64,000 nucleotides of DNA from Acidaminococcus fermentans_A (lineage in GTDB: Bacteria > Bacillota > Negativicutes > Acidaminococcales > Acidaminococcaceae), in the NCBI RefSeq assembly GCF_052216985.1, contig NZ_JBQOUY010000003.1, positions 62,001 through 126,000 on the forward strand, read 5' to 3'. Position numbers and translations under genes: made by a program. Position 1 is the first letter of the stretch, and the number at the start of each line of letters is the position of its first letter. The notes beneath the pieces are model-generated. The model was not told the origin of the DNA, did no database searches, and saw only the letters and a list, made by a program, of their open reading frames with translations. Below, piece by piece: positions 57,845 through 64,000 of the stretch.

Positions 57845-58201
57845 ATGGTCCATCAGCGCCGCCGGTTCGGGAATCAGGGCGAAGATATGGCGGCTCGGTA
57901 TCTAGAACGGCAGGGGTATGAAATCCTGGACCGGAACTACAGCTGTGCCTGGGGAGAAATCGATATCGTGGCCCGGCATTGGGGTGTGGTAGCTTTTGTG
58001 GAAGTGAAGAGCCGGCACAGCCTGAAATTCGGCCGCCCAGCCGCTGCTGTGACCCGGACCAAGCAGATCCGGCTGCGGAAAACGGCCTGGTGTTATCTCC
58101 AGGAACATCCGAGGTTCCGGCAACGGTGCCGGTTCGATATCATTGAAATCCTGGACCTTTATGGTAAAATTTCTCTGAATCATTTGAAGAATTGCTTTTA
58201 A
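57845..58201 (+). CDS. UPF0102 family protein (YraN-like endonuclease fold)
   Basis: A 118-residue protein of the YraN family. The pattern matches a small restriction-endonuclease-like fold: GEDMAARYLERQGYEILDRN (about 12-31), WGEIDIVARHWGVVAFVEVK (about 37-56; the D and the ExK are the nuclease-like residues) and RFDIIEILDL near the C terminus. The cellular role is unproven. It often sits next to rnhB and comM, as here. Ribosome site AGGAGG. Confidence 0.9.
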   Translation: MVHQRRRFGNQGEDMAARYLERQGYEILDRNYSCAWGEIDIVARHWGVVAFVEVKSRHSLKFGRPAAAVTRTKQIRLRKTAWCYLQEHPRFRQRCRFDIIEILDLYGKISLNHLKNCF

Positions 58202-58218
58202 ATGTAAATTCTGCCAGC

Positions 58219-58350
58219 GGTCAGCTGTCAATGGTCAACTGCTGAAGGAAGCCAGCAGAGCTGGCTTTGAACTTGCAGCCGCTTTGTTTTTATCTACGAT
58301 GAACAAACTACGACAAACAAGGAACGATTTACGATAAATGACGCACGATA
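58219..58350. repeat. Heptamer tract K (eight contiguous 7-bp units)
   Basis: Left steps GGTCAGC, TGTCAAT, GGTCAAC (58219-58239). Then at 58295-58350 eight 7-bp units follow without interruption: TACGATG, AACAAAC, TACGACA, AACAAGG, AACGATT, TACGATA, AATGACG, CACGATA. The units are AT-richer than in R1/R2 but keep the ACGA centre. It lies between yraN and comM; nothing else is visible there. Confidence 0.55.
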
Positions 58351-58371
58351 CGCAGCAAAGGAGCTGATCCC

Positions 58372-59895
58372 ATGTATGCACGGACCTGGGGAGAGACTAC
58401 CCGAGGCATCAACGGAGAAATGGTTACGGTAGAAGTGGATGTGACAAACGGCATGCCGGCCTTTGAGATGGTAGGGCTGCCGGATGTGGCGGTGAAAGAG
58501 GCCCGGGAACGGGTCAAGGCAGCGGTGAAGAATTCAGGATTCCGATTCCCCGACACCCATATCACGGTGAACTTGGCTCCGGCAGACTTGAAAAAAGATG
58601 GGGCCGGACTGGATCTGCCCATCGCTATGGGTGTCCTGGCAGCCAAACAGTATGTCACCCTGCCGGACCCTATGCCCGTCTTTGCCGGGGAACTGGCTCT
58701 GGATGGTTCCCTGCGCCCAGTGAATGGGATCCTGCCCATGATCATCCGGGCCAGGGAAGAGGGGATCCCAGCCATCTTCATCCCGTCCGGCAATCGGGCA
58801 GAAGGAGAATTGGTGGACGGGATCGCCGTGTATACGGCTGATGATCTGGGCCAGATCATCGATCATTTCCAAGGCAGGCAGCTTCTCCAGCCTTTGGCCA
58901 AGAAGGCCCTGGAATTGGAACGGCCTCAGGAAGAACTGGTGGATTTTGCTGATGTCCAGGGGCAGAAGGTGGCCAAACGGGCGCTGGAAATCGCCGCGGC
59001 TGGAGGCCATAATGTGCTGATGGTAGGGGCCCCTGGAGCGGGGAAGACCATGTTGGCACGGCGGCTGCCCACCATCCTGCCACCCATGACGGAAGAAGAA
59101 GCGCTGGAAGTCACCAAGATCTACAGTATCTCCGGTCTCCTCCAGGGCCATCATGGTATCATGGCGGAACGGCCGTTCCGCAGTCCCCATCATACCGTAT
59201 CCCAGTCCGCCCTCATCGGCGGCGGCAGCATTCCCCGGCCGGGAGAAGTGACACTCAGCCACCATGGAGTCCTGTTCCTGGATGAACTGCCGGAATTTTC
59301 CCGGAGCGCTTTGGAAGTGCTCCGGCAGCCTTTGGAAGACGGGATGGTCACTATCAGCCGGGTCCAGGCTTCTCTCACGTATCCGGCCCGGTTCATCCTG
59401 GTGGCCGCCCAGAATCCCTGTCCCTGCGGTTTCTGGGGGGAAGAAGACCAGCTGCACCAGTGTACCTGCCGGCCGGGAGACATCGCCCGATACCAGAAAA
59501 AGATATCCGGTCCGCTGCTGGACCGGATCGATATCCAGATCCATGTCCCCCGGCTCCAGTATCAGGAAATGAAAAGCCGGAAACGGGGAGAAAGTTCGGC
59601 TGCGATCCGCCAGCGGGTGGTGGCAGCCCGGCAGATCCAGAGGGAACGGCTCAAAGGGACCCATCTGTTCTGCAATGCCAGTATGGGACGCCGGGAAGTC
59701 AAGGCGTATTGTCCTCTTTCTCCCCAGGCGGAAGCGCTGCTGGAAAGGTATTTCATCAGTTTGGGGCTCAGTGCCCGGAGCCACGACAGGATCATCAAAG
59801 TGGCTCGGACCATTGCAGATTTGGCTGGCAGCCGGGAAATCACATCTCTCCATCTGGGGGAGGCCATCCAGCTGCGGACCAGCATACAAGGATGA
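58372..59895 (+). CDS. comM: ComM/YifB-family Mg-chelatase-like AAA+ ATPase
   Basis: A 507-residue AAA+ protein. In naturally competent bacteria ComM is a helicase that helps branch migration of incoming DNA. The N-terminal Lon-protease-like domain (about 1-170) begins MYARTWGETTRGINGEMVTV. Walker A is VGAPGAGKTMLARRLP (about 218-233) and Walker B is GVLFLDELPEFSRSALEVL (about 300-318). A C-terminal Mg-chelatase-like domain has AARTIAD-type sequence (KVARTIADLAGSREI). Its position before pilus genes supports a DNA-uptake context. Confidence 0.93.
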   Translation: MYARTWGETTRGINGEMVTVEVDVTNGMPAFEMVGLPDVAVKEARERVKAAVKNSGFRFPDTHITVNLAPADLKKDGAGLDLPIAMGVLAAKQYVTLPDPMPVFAGELALDGSLRPVNGILPMIIRAREEGIPAIFIPSGNRAEGELVDGIAVYTADDLGQIIDHFQGRQLLQPLAKKALELERPQEELVDFADVQGQKVAKRALEIAAAGGHNVLMVGAPGAGKTMLARRLPTILPPMTEEEALEVTKIYSISGLLQGHHGIMAERPFRSPHHTVSQSALIGGGSIPRPGEVTLSHHGVLFLDELPEFSRSALEVLRQPLEDGMVTISRVQASLTYPARFILVAAQNPCPCGFWGEEDQLHQCTCRPGDIARYQKKISGPLLDRIDIQIHVPRLQYQEMKSRKRGESSAAIRQRVVAARQIQRERLKGTHLFCNASMGRREVKAYCPLSPQAEALLERYFISLGLSARSHDRIIKVARTIADLAGSREITSLHLGEAIQLRTSIQG

Positions 59896-59911
59896 GGGGA
59901 GGCGGGCAGGT

Positions 59912-62212
59912 ATGGAAATCGTGGTATTCCTTCTATACGGCATCCTGGGCTGCTGTACCGGCAGTTTCCTTTGCCTTTGTGCAGCGCGGTTCCAGCGGGA
60001 TGAGTCCGTCTTCTTTCCCCGGTCCCACTGCGACCGCTGCGGCCATCCTTTGGGGACCCGGGATCTGATACCTCTGTTCAGCTATTTATACCAAAAGGGG
60101 CATTGCCGATATTGTGGGTGCAAACTGCCAGCTTCCCTATTTTGGCGGGAAGCGGCCACCGGCCTCCTGTTCATCCTGGCGGCCCGGCTCCCTGGGCCTC
60201 TATCCGTACTGGGGGTCCGCTGGCTCCTGATATCCCTGATGCTGCTCCTGTCTTGGCTGGATATGGACGAACTCCAGCTCTATGAAGATCTGCTCTATCC
60301 GCTGGGCATCCTCTTCCTGGTCCTGCGGATGCTGCAGGGAAAATCCCTTATTCAGGGCCTTGTCGGGGCAGTCCTTCTGGGTGGCTTCCTCCAGCTGATC
60401 CACTGGCTTTCGCCCCAGGGGATGGGCGCCGGGGATCCGAGACTGGCGGCTGTCCTGGGCCTTTGGCTGGGACCGGTCCAGGGATTCAAAAGCTTTTTCC
60501 TGGCCCTTGGAGCAGGCCTTTCTTTTGCCCTGGTACGGGGAATGCGGGCCAAGGAGAACCGTTGGGCCAGCGTCCAGGCTCCTGTGCCGCTGGCTCCCTT
60601 TTTCTGCGGCTGCGGGCTGCTGCTCCAGTTCTTGGATCTGGGGGGTCTGCCAGGGGGAACTGAGGGGCCCGGGATGCTGTATTTCCTGGGAGTACTGGAC
60701 TGGGGCTCTCTGCAGGGACGGCACAGGCTGGAGGAGGCCATCCATTGGTTCCGGCGTATCCTGGAACCTTGGCCGGCACAGCTCCTGGGTGTCCAGTTGG
60801 GAAAAGATCGGGTGACCCTGGCTCAAGTGCGGCGAAAGGGAAAAAAATGGGAAGTGGAACGGGTTCAGGAACTATCCTGGCCGGATCGGATCCAGAAAAG
60901 CTTAGGGCGGAAGCAGACGGAAGAAACCATATGGTGGCTCCGGGAAGTGTGTGCCAAACAGGGCTTTACTGTCCGGCAGACAGTTTTTTCTCTGGCACCC
61001 GATCTGATGGTTTTCCGGGAATTGACCCTGCCAGGGCTGTCTCTCCGGGAACAGGAGGAGACTGCTCCCTGGGAGATCCTCCAGCAGATTCCCTACGGAC
61101 CCGGGACTTTCCAGCTGGCCCTTTCTCCTTTTCCAAAGCAGCCGGACCTTCTCCTGGCAGGGGCTGTGTCCACAGAAGTCCTGGAAATCTGCAGGGATCT
61201 GGCTGACGGGATGGAATGGGAACTGCTGCAAGTGGAAGCGGCTCCTCAGGCTTGGGGACGCTGGTTGGAAGAAGAGCCGGCGGCTTTCCTATTGGCTCTG
61301 GGAGATGCCTCTCTCCAGGGGGCCTGGTACAGGAAGGGACAGCTGCTGGGCACCTGCCGTCTGGAGCCGACGGAGAAAATGGCGGAAGGAGGGGAGACCC
61401 TTTTGCAGCGGCTGTGGGAAATGGCCGGCCCTTCTGTGGCGGAACAGTTCCAGGAAGGGCCTACTGGAGTGTTCCTGGTTGGAGGACAGAAAGACGAACA
61501 ACAGTCTTGGCTGGATTGTTTCCAAGTGCTCTGGGACTGTCCGGCGGCCAGCCTCTCCCTGGGACCCTGGTTCTGCTGGGCGCCCTATTATGAAGCAGGG
61601 AAAAAGGCACCTCTTTCGGCAGGTTTGTGCGGTACTTTGGGCAGTCTCCTGCCGAAAAGGAAAAAAGCTCCTTTCTGTTATGGTGCCGGTTCCCCTGGCT
61701 GCTTCCTGCAGCGGGAAGGGTGGAGCCGGCTGGGGAAGGGACTGCTGGCTTTTTCCCTGGTGCTCTGGCTGGCGGGGACAGGTGCCTTGTACCTGGCAGA
61801 ACGGAATCTGGACCAATGCCGGCAGCAGCTCCAGCAGGCCTCTGGCTGGGAACACCTTTGGCAGAAGCAGCTGGAAAATAGGAAAGAACTGGAGCGGCAG
61901 GAGCGCATCCAAAAAGAGCAGAGCAGGCGGCCACTGCCATGGGGAGGAGTGCTCACCCTGCTAGGCCATACCCTTCCTTCCAGCTGTTGGGTGACCCAGG
62001 TGGAACAGGAAACGGGCCGGAACGGATCGACCCTTCTGCTGCAAGGGAAGAGCTTAGGACGGGAGAGCCTCCTCCAACTTGTACGGCGCCTCCAGAAGCA
62101 GCCTGGAGTGGCTAGTGTGCGTCTGGAACGGATGGAACATGGGAGTGAAGCCCCAAGGGTGGAAACCTTTGCCCTCCGGCTGCAATGGAAGGGAGGGGAA
62201 TATGGGACCTGA
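59912..62212 (+). CDS. Fusion: prepilin peptidase + GspL/PilM-PilN-like protein
   Basis: A single 766-residue reading frame. Residues 1-245 are a type IV prepilin peptidase: the zinc cysteines C40/C43 and C65/C68, about six helices, and catalytic aspartates D117 (in SWLDMDE) and D175 (GMGAGD). From about 290 comes an actin-like PilM/GspL-type domain (LLGVQLGKDRVTLAQV). One helix at about 611-628 and a PilN-like C-terminal part (about 690-766) complete a GspL-like layout. In other bacteria these are separate proteins. The start at 59912 follows GAGGGGAGG. No stop or frame change interrupts the junction. The downstream gene is the matching GspM/PilO-like partner. Confidence 0.82.
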   Translation: MEIVVFLLYGILGCCTGSFLCLCAARFQRDESVFFPRSHCDRCGHPLGTRDLIPLFSYLYQKGHCRYCGCKLPASLFWREAATGLLFILAARLPGPLSVLGVRWLLISLMLLLSWLDMDELQLYEDLLYPLGILFLVLRMLQGKSLIQGLVGAVLLGGFLQLIHWLSPQGMGAGDPRLAAVLGLWLGPVQGFKSFFLALGAGLSFALVRGMRAKENRWASVQAPVPLAPFFCGCGLLLQFLDLGGLPGGTEGPGMLYFLGVLDWGSLQGRHRLEEAIHWFRRILEPWPAQLLGVQLGKDRVTLAQVRRKGKKWEVERVQELSWPDRIQKSLGRKQTEETIWWLREVCAKQGFTVRQTVFSLAPDLMVFRELTLPGLSLREQEETAPWEILQQIPYGPGTFQLALSPFPKQPDLLLAGAVSTEVLEICRDLADGMEWELLQVEAAPQAWGRWLEEEPAAFLLALGDASLQGAWYRKGQLLGTCRLEPTEKMAEGGETLLQRLWEMAGPSVAEQFQEGPTGVFLVGGQKDEQQSWLDCFQVLWDCPAASLSLGPWFCWAPYYEAGKKAPLSAGLCGTLGSLLPKRKKAPFCYGAGSPGCFLQREGWSRLGKGLLAFSLVLWLAGTGALYLAERNLDQCRQQLQQASGWEHLWQKQLENRKELERQERIQKEQSRRPLPWGGVLTLLGHTLPSSCWVTQVEQETGRNGSTLLLQGKSLGRESLLQLVRRLQKQPGVASVRLERMEHGSEAPRVETFALRLQWKGGEYGT

Positions 62213-62771
62213 TCGAAAATCTGATATCATGCACTGGCTGCGGAAAGGGAAGCAACCTATAGGGATCTTCCTGCTGCTGGCTCTGCTGTGGGGCGGAGTC
62301 CTGTTCCCCTTGGGACAGCGAATCGGGAGAGGATGCCAGCAACAGCGGCAGCTCCAGCAGCGACTCCAGCACCTGGCTGCTTTTGCCCGGAGCTGGGATC
62401 CTCAGGAAGCCCGAGAGGAAGCCAGCCATCTCACAAAGGTGCGAAAGAAGAGGGAAGCCCCCGTATCCCGGGAAAACTGGCTGGAAGCCCTGACCCAGAC
62501 TGCTGAGAACAGCCAGATCCGCTGTCTGCGTCTCCTTCCCCTGGAATCAGGAGAAAAGACGGGAGAAGCCGGTATCGACGTAGTCATGGAAGGTCCTTAT
62601 CCCGGGTTCTTGCTTTTCTTCCGGCAGTGGGAAGAAACCTATCCGGGCACCTGGATCTGGGATGGGCGGCTGGAGAGCCGGGAAAATGGGAAAAAACTGC
62701 TCTTTCAGGGAAAATTCTTCTCTGGACCGATAAAAAGTTCCAAAGGAAGAGAAATCGGCAGGAATCATTGA
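62202..62771 (+). CDS. PilO/GspM-like pilus assembly protein
   Basis: A 189-residue bitopic protein. A short cytoplasmic N terminus (KSDIMHWLRKGKQP) leads to one helix (IGIFLLLALLWGGVLFPL, about residues 22-39), then a coiled region (QQQRQLQQRLQHL) and a small alpha/beta periplasmic-type domain (about 90-180; WLEALTQTAENSQIRCLRLL, then VVMEGPYPGFLLFFRQWEE). This layout and the position right behind the PilN-like part make PilO/GspM the best match; sequence identity is low in this family. It overlaps the previous gene by 11 bases. Confidence 0.72.
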   Translation: MGPDRKSDIMHWLRKGKQPIGIFLLLALLWGGVLFPLGQRIGRGCQQQRQLQQRLQHLAAFARSWDPQEAREEASHLTKVRKKREAPVSRENWLEALTQTAENSQIRCLRLLPLESGEKTGEAGIDVVMEGPYPGFLLFFRQWEETYPGTWIWDGRLESRENGKKLLFQGKFFSGPIKSSKGREIGRNH

Positions 62772-62796
62772 CCGACTTCGTTAATAATGAGATAAT
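62768..62796 (+). promoter_or_regulatory. Promoter of the aminotransferase gene
   Basis: TTGACC (62768-62773), 17-base spacer, GATAAT (62791-62796). The -35 box overlaps the stop codon of the PilO-like gene. Confidence 0.7.
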
Positions 62797-62861
62797 AGAA
62801 TGTAAACGGATTATTTCCTGTTGAGGAACGTTTGCTTGTTACCGAGGGGAGGACCTATATT

Positions 62862-64000
62862 ATGAGCATCAGCTGTGTCGCACCGCATGCACAGAAAAAA
62901 ACGAAAACGTCAAAGGACCGGATTTTTGGAGCCAGTGAAGCTGCCCAGAAACGGATCAGCGAAATCGGAGCAGAAAACGTGGTCAACGCCACCATCGGCT
63001 GCATCCTGGACAATGATGAGAACTTCGTGGTGCTGCCTACCGTGAGCAAGGTCTATCGGAGCCTGAAAGATGCGGAATATTTCAAATATGCTCCCATCAT
63101 GGGTCTGCCGGAATACCTGGAACTGGTGCAGAATGCCTGTTTCTGCCAGTCCCGTCCGGAAGGCTTTACGGCTGCCATCGCTACTGCCGGCGGTACCGGA
63201 GCCATCCACCATGCTGTCTGGAACTATACGGAATCCGGAGATACCATCCTGACTTCTGAATGGTACTGGGGAGCGTACAAACAGATCTGTGAGGATATGG
63301 ACCGCCATCTGGATACGTATCCCATGGTCACGGAAGAACAAAAATTCAATCTGGCCGGCTGTGAACAGAAAGTCCGGGAGATCCTGTCCAAACAGGACCG
63401 GATCCTGCTGATCATCAATACCCCTGCCCATAATCCCACCGGGTTCAGCCTCACTCCGGAAGAAATCGAGAACGTAGTGAAGATGCTGGAAGAAGTCCTG
63501 TCTGGTACGGATAAGACGGCTGCCCTCTGCTTGGATGTAGCTTATATCGATTATGCCGGGGAACGGGAAGAAGTCCGGAGAATCTTCCGGAAGCTGTCCA
63601 ATCTGCCGAAGAACATCTTCGGACTCATCGCCTATAGCCTGTCCAAGAGCTTTTCCATGTATGGCCAGCGCTGTGGGGCTCTGATCGGGGTCACCAGCGA
63701 TGAAAAGCAGATCCTGGAATTCATCAATGCGAACAAATACACCAGCCGGGCCTGCTGGTCCAACTGCAACCGGGGTGCCATGGATACCTTGGATACCATC
63801 TACAGCGATCCGGCACTCCTGGATACCATCCAGCGGGAACGGGCCCATTATTACAGCATGATCCAGGAACGGGGCGATATCTTCACGGAAGAAGCACAGA
63901 AATGCGGGCTGAAGATGCTGCCGTATATTTCTGGGTTCTTCCTGTCCATTCCGGCCAAAGATCCGGAAGCCGTCTGCAATAAGCTCCATGAAGACAATAT
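62862..64000 (+). CDS. Class I/II PLP aminotransferase (aromatic/aspartate type), partial
   Basis: 379 codons are present and no stop occurs before the window edge. Fold type I aminotransferase features: ATIGCILDNDE and YFKYAPIMGLPEYLEL near the N terminus, AGGTGAIHHAVWNY (about 109-122; PLP phosphate site), NTPAHNPTGFSL (about 186-197; substrate and PLP contacts), and the PLP lysine in SLSKSFSMYGQRCG (K262). The aromatic or aspartate transaminase group is most likely. Ribosome site GAGGGGAGG. It would fit amino-acid catabolism. The C terminus lies outside. Confidence 0.88.
   Translation, partial: MSISCVAPHAQKKTKTSKDRIFGASEAAQKRISEIGAENVVNATIGCILDNDENFVVLPTVSKVYRSLKDAEYFKYAPIMGLPEYLELVQNACFCQSRPEGFTAAIATAGGTGAIHHAVWNYTESGDTILTSEWYWGAYKQICEDMDRHLDTYPMVTEEQKFNLAGCEQKVREILSKQDRILLIINTPAHNPTGFSLTPEEIENVVKMLEEVLSGTDKTAALCLDVAYIDYAGEREEVRRIFRKLSNLPKNIFGLIAYSLSKSFSMYGQRCGALIGVTSDEKQILEFINANKYTSRACWSNCNRGAMDTLDTIYSDPALLDTIQRERAHYYSMIQERGDIFTEEAQKCGLKMLPYISGFFLSIPAKDPEAVCNKLHEDN

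Noticed and set aside
60640..60780. The PilD-GspL junction considered as a frameshift or missed stop joining two genes
   Set aside because: The frame is open throughout, and hydrophobic helices give way smoothly to the next domain. An in-frame ATG at 60673 with GAGGGG upstream could be an internal start, but it does not break the fusion.

Overview
This window looks like chromosomal DNA from a low-redundancy Firmicute. The best guess is a Negativicute close to Acidaminococcus; this rests on protein character and gene order only, and no 16S or marker search was possible. Supporting signs are the classic Firmicute blocks prfA-prmC-tsaC-rpiB-ywlG-glyA-upp, ylxM-ffh-rpsP-khpA-ylqD-rimM-trmD-rplS-lepB-rbgA-rnhB-yraN and sufCBDSU. 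The DNA is GC-rich, and there are many transporters for organic and amino acids, as expected of an anaerobic amino-acid fermenter. The sequence is almost all plain housekeeping and transport genes. No prophage, transposase, CRISPR array or rRNA is visible.

Layout: 1-5.8 kb holds translation-factor modification (prfA tail, prmC, tsaC) and one-carbon/nucleotide genes (rpiB, ywlG, glyA, upp, dCMP deaminase). At 6.1-10.5 kb are a FliB-like cysteine-rich protein divergent from a radical SAM protein, a chorismate mutase-ACT protein and an SLC13 transporter. At 10.6-17.3 kb are two zinc-ribbon proteins (one of 1147 residues with a duplicated C-terminal domain), a small membrane protein and four tandem universal stress proteins. 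At 17.5-20.7 kb are divergent NhaC and AGCS sodium-coupled transporters. At 20.9-25.7 kb are polA-mutM-coaE and a lytic transglycosylase. Three tRNA-Leu genes follow, then an M20 amidohydrolase with a YfcC-type transporter, and a WYL regulator divergent from a GntP permease.

At 32-37 kb is the SUF iron-sulfur operon. At 37.4-50.3 kb come pnp, an orphan glucose-type PTS IIA, rpmB, recG, an EF-G-like protein with degenerate GTPase motifs, a DMT transporter, transketolase, thiD, thiE and a small unknown protein ending in a clamp-binding-like motif. The SRP/ribosome operon runs from 50.3 to 55.3 kb. The last part has rbgA, rnhB, yraN, comM, a remarkable single polypeptide joining a prepilin peptidase to a GspL/PilM-PilN-like protein, a PilO/GspM-like protein, and the start of an aminotransferase.

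The strongest unexplained signal is in the intergenic DNA. Four near-identical elements of 223 bp (one of 216 bp) and four looser relatives lie between transcription-terminator hairpins. Each is bounded by inverted arrays of a 7-bp unit (about RGTCDYG). Two elements that are otherwise almost the same differ by exactly one 7-bp unit. More decayed heptamer tracts occur at 40.5, 57.7 and 58.2-58.35 kb. The terminator hairpins themselves fall into two shared sequence classes (TGTTGCA...TGCAACA and GGTGTGAA...TTCACACC), so they seem related to each other rather than independently evolved.
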